Of a stretch of DNA of 64,000 nucleotides, positions 1 through 57,524 are shown in pieces (within the stretch, counting starts at the first letter, position 1; the number at the start of each line of letters is the position of its first letter). The notes under the pieces are model-generated. The model was not told where the DNA came from. It saw only the letters and a program-made list of their open reading frames with translations, and searched no databases. This stretch comes from Conchocele bisecta (taxonomy: Eukaryota > Mollusca > Bivalvia > Lucinida > Thyasiridae). Location: assembly GCA_029237695.1 (NCBI GenBank), contig CM055275.1, positions 92,480,833 through 92,544,832 of the forward strand. Direction: 5' to 3'. Both the position numbers and the translations under genes were made by a program.

Positions 1-1440
1 ATCTCTTAGTAGGGTCTTGAACCTACTGAGGGCCCTTGAAAGAACTTGTATGTCGGTGACATTATGAAAATGTTCAAATCTGCCGATAATTTCTCGAAAA
101 TATGCACAGTTTTTACTGGTTCAAGGTCACATACACATCTTGCTAATACATGTGAAGCAGCTGTAGTGCTTGCTAAGCAGTGTAATGAAGTGCTCGTATA
201 GTTTGCGCCTCCTTACATAGCAACACGTCAGCAGTAACACTGTTGTAGCAAAATGCTGTTTCGACCCAAATTTGACCACTTTCCGAAGCTGTACCCCCAC
301 CCTTAAAATTAATTTGTGACAGGCACTTCTACACAATATACATTTAATATTAGGTTTATTCTGTTTGGAATTGACCACCCTACTAGCAAATGACAGAAAA
401 TGTGCAGTGAAAAAAAGGGGTCTGCATCCTTAAGGCAAAACATGATTTCCTGAATTTGCCATTTCTGTCATTTGTTACATTTCAATGTTGACACCGGTGA
501 AATTTATAAATATTACACTTTCTGCTGATTAAAATTCATTTTAATTGTTTAATGAATTTTTTGTAGTTGATTTTGTATTTTATTCAGATTTTACATCGTA
601 TTAATTGATGAATGCTCAGTCCAGGGCCATCTGACCTGTTCCCATTGATCAGAAATGGGCAAATACGAATTGAGGGTATGTTGTGACAAAAACTGATCAA
701 AACAACAGATTTTTCTGGGAGTTTCAAACAAGAATTTATTTCAGAGAAAACTCATGGATGGGAACTGACAATTCTCCTGTGCTCCAATAAGGCCATGATA
801 TACAGCAAGGGAGACAATTAACTGGAATTCTTCCTCTTGTCATAACAAACATGTGTAGCGAACTTGGTGAAGATGAGACAAGGTTATTGTGAAGACATTG
901 TGAGGACATTGTGAGGATATTGACATTGTGAGGATATTGTGAGGATAACCTGCGTCTGTCCACCACCCATTGTCGGCACTATAATATGAACACATATCAT
1001 AGTTCACACTACTCTCTAAGCCAATAGCTGGACAGTATTGTGCTCCACTTATTTCACATATTGCAACGTTTAGTCCAATAAGTTGTGTATTACCAAATTT
1101 AAGTGTTCGACAAGAAATGGAAAATCATACTCGGATAGGACATTGCATTGTACACTTGGCTGAACTATAAGTCAGTTATTGTTCACATATTGGATTTTTC
1201 TGGAACTAAATGCTGCGGTCGCTACGGCTCCCTCACATTTAATTCCTTAAAAATCCGATATGAGAACAATAACTAATGCATACGTCACATTTTCAAACAG
1301 GTGACAGTGTGTAAAAACAGCAGACTATAATATGTGGTTGTCGCCTTTTAAAGGTTAATGATGAGGTTATGCACAGCCTGTATGTCTTGCCTGCATGAAC
1401 AGAATGCATATTCCACCAATCTGTCGATAGATTCCTAATA
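1..1440. other. No gene recognised
   Basis: AT-rich sequence with short open frames that show no recognisable domain. A small cluster of imperfect GAGGATATTGTGAGGA repeats lies at about 885-945. Inside 1160-1290 two inverted segments (AACAATAACT-like, ATTGGATTTTTCTGG-like) suggest an old fold-back element. Confidence 0.5.
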
Positions 1441-1444
1441 TAGG

Positions 1445-1860
1445 AATGAATGGCCTTTTTGTGGAATTTATCGGGGTATAAACTTGGAAAAGTCGCGGGA
1501 ATACTGGACGAAGCGATAAAAAATTACAATTTTTTAAAAAAAAATAAAAAAAAAAAAGATTTTTTTTTTCTCGAAAATTGTAATTTGTTTAAGGCCTCGT
1601 CCAGTATTCCAGCGACTTTTCCAAGTTTATATCCCCGATAAATTCCACAAAAAGGCCATCCATTCCTTATAATTCCAGCATTTGAAAGAAAATGTGTTTA
1701 TTTTCCGTTTACTTAAGAATTATTTTAACTGCGCCTCACGGTTACGGAAAGTAGTTCGGCCTGGGAGTTTACTGGGATATAAATTTTGGACAGAGACTTG
1801 CTAAGGGCCAATCAAATGTTAGGGAATTGTGTAAATATTTTTGTGCTGGAATTATGAACA
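1445..1860. mobile_element. Fold-back element family A, copy 1
   Basis: Two inverted arms at about 1447-1518 and 1590-1665 carry GGAATTTATCGGGG and GGAATACTGGACGA, with a poly(A)/poly(T) loop. They are followed by a 170-bp tail ending in GTGCTGGAATTAT. Further copies lie at 11629-11985 (tail and arms in the opposite orientation) and 53145-53417 (one arm lost). It is non-coding and behaves like a MITE. Confidence 0.75.
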
Positions 1861-2162
1861 TATAAGAAAATGTGATATTTTCCGTAAATGATGTATTTAG
1901 CATATTTATCCTGCTGCATTGAAGGGAAAAATATTTCAAAAGAAACTGGTCTTATACATGTCATATGATACCGGAATAGTAAACTAACAAATATTTTCCC
2001 TTAGAACAACTAACAGGGCATCATCGGAGCAACAATTGATGGAGTTTGTCACTCTGAGATCTCGTTGCTTAGTACCGTAACAACTTAGCAACGTTATGTC
2101 AAACGGAAAAATTCCGCCAATGTTACTTTAACCAATATTTATTTCATTTGGAGTTTAAATCA

Positions 2163-2508
2163 AGGTGTATGATCACGTGGTACTAACAACAACAACAAGT
2201 ACAGATTCAAAGTATGTATTCTTTTATAGTGTCCTTATTATGTAACGGATTTTGATGAACAATGGTGCATCAAACGCGTCTTGTTAAGCTGCATTTTGTT
2301 GTCTCCGTATTTTCGCCGATTCTTCGCAAAAACGACATAAGTCTGTGCCAAACGCACTAGACCACCAAATGCAGCTCATGGAGACGCGTTTGCTGCACCA
2401 TATTTCATCAAATTCCGTTGCATATTAAGGAAAATATCAAATAATACTTACTTTGGAGTGGGCGACGTTGTTGTTGTTGTTGTTGTAACCACGTGATCAT
2501 GCACCTTA
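2163..2508. mobile_element. MITE with 20-bp terminal inverted repeats
   Basis: Starts AAGGTGTATGATCACGTGGT and ends with its reverse complement, 19 of 20 bases matching. Inner arms include (CAA)n on one side and (TTG)n on the other, plus inverted ACGCGT-bearing segments near 2275 and 2385. No open frame of note. Single copy in this window. Confidence 0.75.
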
Positions 2509-2723
2509 CTAAATACAGTACAGGCAATACATACACGTTTATACAGTGAAAACATAATATATGAATTCTTCGGCCAATTTTAACGTCAATGATGCCATGA
2601 ACGTACAGTGGAATCTCTCTAAACCGGACACCAAGAAAACACCTGTGATCCTATTGAGTTTCTTAGTCAAATATCTTAGGTGGTAATGTCTGTCCATGAT
2701 CCATGGGCCAAATATGGAAACCC

Positions 2724-2770
2724 TCCCCCCCCCCCCCCCCCTCCCCCCACCCCCCCCCCCCCCCCCCCCC
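2724..2770. repeat. Poly(C) tract
   Basis: About 45 bases, almost all C on the plus strand, broken only by a few T and A. It produces proline-rich and glycine-rich false open frames on either strand. Confidence 0.95.
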
Positions 2771-3594
2771 GGTGGTACATAAGCAGACATATTTTTTTGA
2801 TAACTATAATCAATTACGAGTGTAATGCAACTTGTCTGCGCTCTGTAACCCGCTGGATGAATGTATGGCACCATTTTGAAGTATACCACCCAGCAACTTT
2901 TTGCCATATTAAAAAATCACACTTTTTGTAAAAATGTGACAAAATTATATTGTTAAACACGGAAACTGCTGTTGTTTTGCAGGTTTTGAGAGCTGTTTAT
3001 AGCAATACTTTGCATTTAAGTAGAATTTAGGACCGTCCGGTCCTTTTAAGCAAATATTTTGCATATTTAATTACCCCACCCACTCCATTTCAATGGTAAC
3101 ACATGTATTGCCACACATCTCTTCCCATACAGTATTTATAAATTGTAACTATGGAAAATATTCATGCATGTGCTCATGAAACATGTGCAAACTATAGTTC
3201 CTGTTTTTCTTATGCTTACTGCACATGCCACTAAGTTAACCACAACTGAATTTGAAACCGTTACCCCACCCACTAAATCTACAATATACATTTTACACAT
3301 ATTGAGTTTCATTAGCTGTCTCCACTTACATTTACTTTTAACTGGTACATATGAATAGTCAACTACTTCAACATGACACTGGCGTCATTGCATACACAAA
3401 AATATCGTGAGTTGTCATGATGAAAGTGCATGGAGTGAAGTAAAAAATGGAATTTCCACACATTATCGGGCAAGAAATGATTCGATATTTACAACAAGAT
3501 CAATGTTATATTGTGAAATAGAACATGTTAAATGTGAGCATCGATATAATGCACAACAACAGTTATAGACATGCGTATACTGATTTGCGTATGC

Positions 3595-4015
3595 TTATAC
3601 AACAAGGTAATTAATTTTCAATCAAGGTTTGAAGCATCGCGCCTGTGGCGGGGACAATCCCCACAACATCAGGTAAGAAAATATTCATTATTTGCATCGT
3701 CACATCAAATATGGTTCATGAAATCATTAATATATACATAGCATCACATATATATAGACATACATACATACATACAGTTACATAATGTGTCCAGGGCTTT
3801 CATTGTTCTTGATGTGTGCATGATTATACAAGGTAATTAATTTTGAATGTGTCCAGGGCAGACATACATACAGTTACATAATGTGTCCGGTGCATTCGTT
3901 GTTCTTGATTACGTATGGTTGGTTACAACAAAGTAATTCATTTTCAATCAGGTTCGGAAGCATCGCACCTGTCGCGGAGTCAATACCCATGGCATCAGGT
4001 ACGAAACTCTTCGAT
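3595..4015 (+). repeat. Diverged local duplication
   Basis: Two copies, at about 3600-3690 and 3930-4010, share AGCATCGC-CCTGT-GCGG followed by a CATCAGGTA site. The intervening DNA also repeats CATAATGTGTCC. Each copy looks like a mini-exon of about 50 bp bounded by AG and GT, but no parent gene is recognised. Confidence 0.45.
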
Positions 4016-4107
4016 ATTTTCTGACATCAACAGCGCTCAGGTATTATCCTAACATGCTGTACAAATCGTAGATACATATCCAGTGAATCCGGCTTAAGAG
4101 AAACAAC

Positions 4108-5740
4108 CTAGTCATATGCTTCATCCGCATCAAACATGCTATCTAGTAAGCTGTCAGGCTCATGGGCATTTGTTTCATCAACATCCACCGTATCCACTTC
4201 TTCCTCTTCTTCTACCAGTAGATCTATCATTTCAGTTGGCAGGTAATCCCCCTCTGTCAATTTGCACTCTAGTGTTCCGTTTATGACCTCCCACCCACGG
4301 CCATTTGGTGGCGGTATGCATGCATTCGATTGGTCAGTGCTGCACCAAATGAGGGTTTGGTGATTAGCTCTCATTATATACATTCTCAACGATGACCTGC
4401 ATGGTGGCAGAATGCTAAGATCAGCGCCATTGTAACTTGACAGCAGCTCTCCTGACTTGGGACTGAACTTTTGCAGGAATAGCTCCATGCGCAGTTTGTT
4501 TATGTCTGTAATACTAGTACTAGTACTCCTGTACATCAGACACACAAAGTGTTCAAGGTCTTCGAAGAGTTGTGGTTCTACAGAAGGGGACAAACCCAAC
4601 TGCATGAATGTATCAGTGAATTCTGGGTGCTTCTGAAGTAGTTTTAGCGGTGTCACCTTTCCACGACGAACGAAAGCACTCGTGCTGTCACAGCCGATGT
4701 ATGTATGAAGTGCTGGCAATGCCAAACACAGCTGCGCACCAACCTCAGCAATGATACCGTGTATGTCAAGCAGTCTTCGTTTGTTGCCGACACCGGTGTC
4801 AAACAGCACACGCTGTTTCACCAGCTGTGCAAACCTGAGTAACAGTACAAACACGTCGGTATCTGGAGATCTGACAACAATTGTACTGTTCTCCGATAAA
4901 TGCGATGCATGGTGCAAACAATGCAATACCAGTCGTGTGTCTGCTTCCTCTTGTGACGAATTCAGTTCTTCTATTTCGTCAGTGTGTGTTGATATGCCAT
5001 ACATACTAGTAATTTGACGCATTTGGTTTCACACAAACACAATTGTTCTTCCCTTCACCTTGTGTGTGTATTTATCTTGCATCCATTCATTAAGTAGGAG
5101 TTTTCTTCACAATTGTGTCTTGTTGACATCGTTTGAGAGGAACTGCTTCCAGTCACGTGGAACATTTGTCAGCGGTCCCTTGATCAAGTAGGTATTTGTG
5201 GTACCTCTTCGTTGTCGTTCATTGGTTTTAATTGACAGAGGATGGTACGTGTTTGTTACAAAATCCACGCGTTCTGCTTTCGGCATTTGGTGATATAGAC
5301 TCTCCGCCAGATCTGCAAATGTGTTGGGCAAAGCAGTTTGCATATGTAGAATTGCATTTCCGTCAATGATGTAGCTCACCTGTTCTAGCGGAGGCCTGTA
5401 AATCATATGCGTCTGCCCTTCCAGTTGGTGCATCAATTTCGCCTTGTCAGTCCTTGCCGGTGATCCATCAGCTGTTGCAAGCGACATGGAACTGGACCTA
5501 ACGGGTAACTGAAGACCTTAGCCATGTCAATGTTGTTCCTGAGTGCAATGGAAACGAGCTGTCCAAATACATTCCGTTCTGCTACTAGTTCCTTTGACAT
5601 TCGCTGTAGACTCTAAGTGTCACCGATTTTGCAAGCGTTGCAAATGTCTCGAGTTTTTGTTGCTTTATTGGCGCATGGAAGCTGGCAGATCTTTCTACAA
5701 ACACTTCAGTCTGCACCTGGCAGCTAATTTGTGACGTTGA
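4108..5740 (-). pseudogene. Broken FEN/PIN-like nuclease of a multicopy family
   Basis: The best-preserved part (5487 down to 4108) is one frame cut by two in-frame TGA codons, at 5107-5109 and 5029-5031. Upstream, similar-looking protein continues in two other frames to about 5740, so frameshifts lie near 5485 and 5600. Acidic motifs follow the order seen in FEN/XRN-type nucleases: IIDGNAILH (5355-5370), then VDFVTNTYHPLSIK, then, numbering from the Met at 5022, EEAD (25-28), SPDTD (52-56) and GCD (110-112). A Glu/Asp-rich tail ends it. I recognise the family as an uncharacterised, expanded protein of molluscs and cnidarians, often near transposons. The nuclease assignment is from motif spacing and is not proven. 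The copy is probably dead. Confidence 0.6.
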
Positions 5741-5749
5741 CTGACAAAA

Positions 5750-7260
5750 TGTACCGAAATACATTTGAGACCAGCGTAACGCCAGATGTGACAGTATGAT
5801 AATGGCACATGCTGTTCGCTATTCAATCTATATTATGAAGTGTCATTTCTATTGAATATCTTAGATCCATAACAGACTGCATTTCAATACATGTGTAAGT
5901 CAAGACATCCATAGGTCGCATATGTCATAAGATTAGGCCATGGGCCAAATATGGAAAACTTACCCCTGCGTAAAACACACATTATATTACGCAATTGTCA
6001 TGTATATTGATATCCATCACATGGCATTAATTTGCGGTGTAAAAAGTGGTTCAAATGCCACTTATCATCAGCTAACATGGACAATTGTTAACATAGACAA
6101 TTGTTGAAAAAACGCCATTTTTGGCGGCCATTTTGAAAATTTCCACCATTTATATCATGCCGTTAAGTCAATATGTATTACATAATTGATATGCATATTG
6201 ATATGCATTACAAGGTATAAGTTACAATGTTAATAGCGGTTCCAATAACACTTAACAGCAGTTACAGTGCAAACATTTCGCAAAAACACACTTTTTAGCG
6301 GCCATTTTGAAAATGGCGGCCATTTGGTAAAATAAATTGATTTTGAATGTATCACACACTGTTTTATATTCAATTAGGGAGTAGATAAGAACGATTTAGA
6401 AAATTTAAATCGGTCCTAATACCGGTTAACAGGCGATAAAGCTAGTCCTGTAAACCAAAACAATTGTTTTTGACGGCCATCTTGGAAAATGGCCGCCATT
6501 TGTTCATCCAGCGGCTTTTTAATGGCAGACCTTCTGGAATGACAGACAATTGACTACTGAATTTGAAAATCATAGTGGCGTTATGTACCACAGGGGGGAG
6601 GGGGGTGGGGGGGGGGTTATTGGTGGCCCAAAGACTAACATAGCACACAACTATGGCTCAGAATGATCAAATGCCCGATTTACAGTGAAACCTCCCAGGG
6701 TGTCCGTTTGAGAGAGGTTCGGAACTTCCACTGCAGTTCTAAGGGAAGTCACTCGTGATTTTCCAAGTTTGGTAACCTATTTATAAGACGGGTCAATCTA
6801 CGACAACTGAATCGGTAACCAAGTGACGTTTGATCCAGTTCTAGAGTAGCACATCTTCCTAGCGTACATCACCGATGATAACTTTTTATTGGCGCAGTAA
6901 GTAATAAATCTTTGTAAAGCCTTACAACTTTCATGAAGAATCATGCATCACTTTTTTGTTGGCATATACATTTTCGTACGATTCACATGCTCGAGAATGT
7001 TTTCCAGCATTGGCTGCACTTGATTCTTTGATATGTGACAAAGTTTTTATTTGCTGTGCCACGCTTTAGGAAAATCCATTTGAAAGTTATTGAAGAAAAT
7101 AAGGCACTAAAAACAACAAAATATGGCCCATCAGCATACAAATGCCAGATCGGAGAAACTCTGGCAAACTTCTTAACAGGATCCACGGGCATGAACAGAT
7201 AGTCCGAACACAATATAACTCCTGTCTACCAAGATCGTCGGCCATATAAATAATGTCAAA
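5750..7260. other. Gene-free AT-rich region
   Basis: No gene recognised. Local palindromes built on GGCGGCCATTTTGAAAATGG occur at about 6295-6325 and 6465-6500, and a G-rich tract lies at 6593-6618. Open frames here are short and lack any known domain. Confidence 0.6.
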
Positions 7261-7270
7261 CACTGTCAAA

Positions 7271-8540
7271 CCAGTGGGTATAGTAATTAGTATTATCAGC
7301 TGCCCCATCAACATGTCCCACAGTGGGTATAGTAATTAGTATTATCAGCTGCCCCATCAACATGTCCCACAGTGGGTATAGTAATTAGTATTATCAGCTG
7401 CCCCATCAACACGTCCCACAGGGTATAGTAATTAGTATTATCAGCTGCCCCATCAACACGTCCCACAGTGGGTATAGTAATTAGTATTATCAGCTGCCCC
7501 ATCAACACGTCCCACAGTGGGTATAGTAATTAGTATTATCAGCTGCCCCATCAACACGTCCCACAGTGGGTATAGTAATTAGTATTATCAGCTGCCCCAT
7601 CAACACGTCCCACAGTGGGTATAGTAATTAGTATTATCAGCTGCCCCATCAACATGTCCCACAGTGGGTATAGTAATTAGTATTATCAGCTGCCCCATCA
7701 ACACGTACCACAGTGGGTATAGTAATTAGTATTATCAGCTGCCCCATCAACACGTACCACAGTGGGTATAGTAATTAGTATTATCAGCTGCCCCATCAAC
7801 ATGTCCCACAGTGGGTATAGTAATTAGTATTATCAGCTGCCCCATCAACATGTCCCACAGTGGGTATAGTAATTAGTATTATCAGCTGCCCCATCAACAC
7901 GTACCACAGTGGGTATAGTAATTAGTATTATCAGCTGCCCCATCAACACGTCCCACAGTGGGCATAGTAATTAGTATTATCAACTGTCCCATCAACACGT
8001 CCCACAGTGGGTATAGTAATTAGTATTATCAGCTGCCCCATCAACACGTCCCACAGTGGGTATAGTATTTAGTATTATCAGCTGCCCCACAACACACAGT
8101 GGGATAGTAATTATGTATTATCACTGCCCCATCACGTCCCACATGGGTATAGTAATTAGTATTATCAGCTGCCCCATCAACACGTCCCACAGTGGGCATA
8201 GTAATTAGTATTATCAGCTGCCCCATCAACACGTCCCACAGTGGGTATAGTAATTAGTATTATCAGCTGCCCCATCAACACGTCCCACAGTGGGCATAGT
8301 AATTAGTATTATCAGCTGCCCCATCAACACGTCCCACAGTGGGTATAGTATTTAGTATTATCAGCTGCCCCATCAACACATCCCACAGTGGGTATAGTAT
8401 TTAGTATTATCAGGTATAGTATTTAGTATTATCAGCTGCCCCATCAACACATCCCACAGTGGGTATAGTATTTAGTATTATCAGCTGCCCCATCAACACA
8501 TCCCACAGTGGGTATAGTAATTAGTATTATCCCCGCCAAC
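7271..8540. repeat. 49-bp satellite, about 25 units
   Basis: Head-to-tail units of 49 bp (period measured from 7321 to 7370), each with TTATCAGCTGCCCCAT, CATCAACACGTCCCACAG and TGGGTATAGTAATTAG. Units are over 90 percent alike, with a degenerate patch at about 8060-8160. The array lies downstream of TEX9 and abuts the fold-back element at 8529. Open frames within it are artefacts. Confidence 0.97.
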
Positions 8541-8866
8541 ACAGTGCGTATGTGCCGTGAAACACGGTGCTGTAAAACATATTTGTTATCCTGTCAATAT
8601 GACCTAATCACATTGTATGGATATTTGCAGTTGTCATACTAGTCGATTCTCCGATTTTGAGGATGCGGCTAGGGTTATTTTTTGCATTTTAAAGCTATGT
8701 GTAGGTGTTGACGGGATAAATAGAATAGTAGGTTAGTGCCGTGAATGGGAAAAAATATCTGGCGCGGCACGGAAACGGGATGGACTCGGCAGAGCCTCGC
8801 CCATCCCGTTTCCTAAGCCTTGCCAGATATTTTTTCCCATTCACGGCACTAACCTACTATTCTCTG
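8529..8866. mobile_element. Fold-back MITE family B, copy 1
   Basis: A left part (TATCCC..CAACACAGTGCG to GTTGACGGGATAAATAG) is followed by inverted arms at about 8724-8764 and 8820-8861 with GTAGGTTAGTGCCGTGAATG and its reverse complement. Related copies lie at 48290-49062 (interrupted by a SINE) and 52500-52740. Confidence 0.8.
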
Positions 8867-9068
8867 CCATCGAAGAAACGCACGTTACTCGGACCCGCTC
8901 AACAAAATGTAATATCGTAGACTGCGAAGAAGACATAATGACATCAAGCACATTGGCGGATGTAGTCTCTCATACATTTAATTTATTACATGTACTAACC
9001 ACAAAGCAATATGAAATATAAGACAATGTACTCAAATATACCAAAGAGCAACGTAGTATAACACAAGT

Positions 9069-9074
9069 TTTATT
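9069..9074 (-). terminator. Candidate TEX9 poly(A) signal
   Basis: AATAAA on the minus strand about 105 nt after the TEX9 stop codon, a usual distance. A second AATAAA lies at 8982-8987. No other host feature lies between the stop and these sites. Transcript ends are needed to choose between them. Confidence 0.5.
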
Positions 9075-9178
9075 TAAAATGTAACGTTACCTCACATCAG
9101 ATACATGGTACACAATTCAACACATTCAATATAAATTATCAAGTCTTTAGCAACGGGAATCATGCTATTCTCCATTTA

Positions 9179-54444
<45,266 letters not shown>

Positions 54445-54469
54445 CTGAAAGATTATTCATTGTGCCTAA

Positions 54470-54690
54470 ATGTGGCTGTGACTGGAGAGATGAGGCGCAT
54501 GGCATCTGTGACCAGTGTATTCCTGATCAAATGGCACATTCCTGTAGTCTGATCATGACCTATATTGCTTGTTAGAAGCATGGCGGTTGTTTCATTGATA
54601 GAATGGAGAACAGTGCAGATCCTGATCAGACTGTCACGTGTGTGGATGCAAGGCTTATCTGGATCTAGACCATTTCTCCAGTCACAGCTA
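54470..54690. mobile_element. Fold-back family C copy
   Basis: AATGTGGCTGTGACTGGAGA start and TTTCTCCAGTCACAGCTAG end; immediately upstream of the TEX9 exon at 54329 on the coding strand. Confidence 0.75.
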
Positions 54691-54771
54691 GGTTTCAGAT
54701 CCAAGGGAACAATTTTAAAATTTGGGCCTATATTTCCCATATTATTTTAAGTGAACATAAACACCAGAAAA

Positions 54772-55390
54772 AAACTAGAAAATGTGTTCATAGAACACGG
54801 ATGCCCCACATACCGCTTGGATAATAAACGAGGCAAAATTCCAAGTCCAAAAGGAGAGATAATCCATGACCCGGGGGTCGAATCAAAAATCAAAACATAA
54901 CTTTGCGCATCTATTCATCATAATTTAAGGAAGCTACATATCAAGTTCAGGTCTGTAGCTATTACAGTTTAAAAGTTTTACGAGTTACAAGACAAAATGG
55001 CCAAATTCTAAGTCGAAAAGGGGGAGATAATGCATGACCCAGGCCCTGGGTCAAATCGAAAATAAAAATAAACTTTGCGCATCATAAGGAAGCTACCTAC
55101 CAAGTTTCAGATCTGTAGCTATTAGGGTGTCATATCAGGTGTGTAGCTAGCACGGTTTAAAAGTTTTACGACTTACAAGGCAAAATTGCCAAATGCTATG
55201 TCGAAAAGGGGGAGATAATCCATGAACCCCGGGTCAAAAAAAATATGCAAATCTGCTCATCATAAGGAAGCTACATACCAGGTTTCAGGTCTGTAACTAG
55301 TATGGTTTAAAAGTTTTACAACTTATAAAATGGTGCCAGACGGAACGGACAAGGGTAACACTAAATGTCCCCTCCACTATTGTGCCAGTG
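54772..55390. mobile_element. ACACGGATGCCCCACAT family, long copy
   Basis: Same order of blocks as 42508-43075, including four GGGGGAGATAAT segments and GGGTAACACTAAATGTCCCC. Confidence 0.8.
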
Positions 55391-55559
55391 TGGTGTTCAT
55401 AAAGAAGTGTCTATGTGAACTAATTTTGACCCGGTGAATTACCATGCCCATAATTCAGTTCAAATTTCCTGAACATTCAATGCAATTCAAAGAAGTATGA
55501 ACAGGTTCAATGTCATAACGTTCTGATGTCAGTAAACGTCAGTAATGCTGCGCATCTGT

Positions 55560-55868
55560 AGCCTATTTCTTCAACATTGCAAAGTATACTTTACTAGCAA
55601 AATATACTTTGAGGGAGTAATCATTTATTTTTCCTGAAATGCATTATTTCATATAGAACTAACAACTGCATAATTATTTCATGATTAAAAGTATGCAGAA
55701 TTATTATACTGAATTTATTACATTATCACAGCCAAATTGGCTGTGATAATGTAATAAATTCAGTATAATCAAAATTAATAAATTTATCATAAAATTGAAA
55801 ATTTCTCCCTCAAAGTATACTTTGCTACAAAAGTATACTTTGCAATGTTGATGAAATGGGCTACTGGT
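55560..55868. mobile_element. MITE family F copy
   Basis: TGTAGCCTATTTCTTCAACA start, AAAGTATACTTT blocks, perfect central palindrome around GCCAAATTGGC (about 55736), end ATGAAATGGGCTACTG. Confidence 0.87.
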
Positions 55869-56099
55869 AGTGTAAACAAAAGTGGCAAACAGCATACTGG
55901 CTCAGCATAGCAAAATTGATACAACATTTGAAGCAGTACTATCCAATGACAGGTTAGTTCCTTTGTTGAACTATTAATTTATGGTAGTAAGCAAACCACT
56001 ATTTCATCAACAGTGTTTAACGATTTTACATCTTTTGACCATATTCTGAACAACTTTTAACCAAACTATCGGAATGTGATAAACTTGTGACATAGTGTA

Positions 56100-57520
56100 A
56101 TGTTTAGCAACTGGTTTATTCCAAAATCAACATAATTTATTTTGATGCACACTACTGCCAATGAACTTTTGGCCATTTTACACACTCAATCATAAAAATA
56201 TTTAAATGTATGTACTTTTTCATCAATAATAACATTGTGACCCTCTCCAAAAAAAATATTTGAAGAAATTTCATCAAATATTGATTTTATTGCGAAATAC
56301 AGATTTTCAAAAAAAAATTGTTATAAAATCAATATTTGATGGAAACAGATTTTGGGGAGGGTGACTTTTTTGTTATTGGTGAAAAAGTACATACATTCAA
56401 ATATTTGTTAGATTCAATGTGTTTAATAGCCAAAAGTTGATCGGCAAAAAAACATGGAACTTTTACTACTGTCTGTTCCACGTTTTGCTGCCGACAAACT
56501 TTTGGCTATTAAACACATTAAATCTAAAAAATATTAAAAGTAAGTACTTTTTCATCAATCAAAAAAATCAACCTCTCCAAAAAATGTTATTTGATGAAAT
56601 TCTGTCAAAAATTGAGACTCCGAAACATGGCGAGATAGCTTGAAAATGATATAACTAGAAAACAAAAGTTAGATTTTGACAATCGGCCCACAAATAAAAA
56701 AGATATTTAAAAATATATAGACCCTATTCTCATGGATCCGTGCCCCTAAGCACATACATTCATAGTGTGTGTTATATTGTGATTAATTCCTGAAAATGTA
56801 TACATCAACATAAAGTTCAAACACTTGATTATGAGTGCACATAAGGAATTCACCAAAATTGTTGTTTATGCAAGTCTTAGAGTCCCTAGAAATAACCCAC
56901 CCAAGTCGCCTAATTGATCTTGAAACTTCTCATCAGGTTCGTGCCCTACAACTTTTTGCACACTTGAGTGGCATTCCTTGATCACTCATACAATAAAGAA
57001 ATGTTGCTGCCTAGATGAATCAAATTTAAATATGGTGAAGTTTAGATTCACCTAGAAATCAACATATATCACATTTTATGCATCATTTGCGAACAGACCC
57101 TCTACAGATTAAGGAAGTATGTAGAAAAATCACAAAATAGGTGGTAAATCACAATTTTATGTAACTGTAACTTAGAAAACCATGGGAAACAACTTAAAAT
57201 ACCTTTTTAAAATAATTTTCAATTAACACTATTCTTAGAATATGCTTATTCACTTGTTTTCTAGGGGCACGAATCAATGAGAAGGCACGAATCCATGAGA
57301 ATTGGGGCTATATATTTAGACCCCATGTTAAATTCCCATAGGAAAATCGTTTTTTCGCAATAAAATCAATATTTGATGGAATTTCATTAAAATAATTTGT
57401 TTTGGGGACGGTGACTTTTGTTATTGATGAAAAAGTACCTACAATTAAATATTTTTTAGATTTAATGTGCTTAATAGTCAAAAGTTTGTCAGCAGCAAAC
57501 CATGGAACAGACAGTAGGCA
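56100..57520. mobile_element. Large inverted-repeat element
   Basis: Blocks GAAAAAGTAC-TACATTCAAAT, AATATTTGATG and TAATAGCCAAAAGTT recur in both orientations at about 56150-56600 and 57340-57500. The centre (56600-57330) is AT-rich and unrecognised. Ends include CATGGAACAGACAGTAG. No transposase seen. Confidence 0.55.
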
Positions 57521-57524
57521 AAAT

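Noticed and set aside
2539..2931. Proline-rich and glycine-rich open frames
   Set aside because: They are translations of the poly(C) tract on either strand.
7308..8232. Open frames in the 49-bp satellite with repeated LIILITIPT
   Set aside because: Period and composition come from the satellite; no coding evidence.
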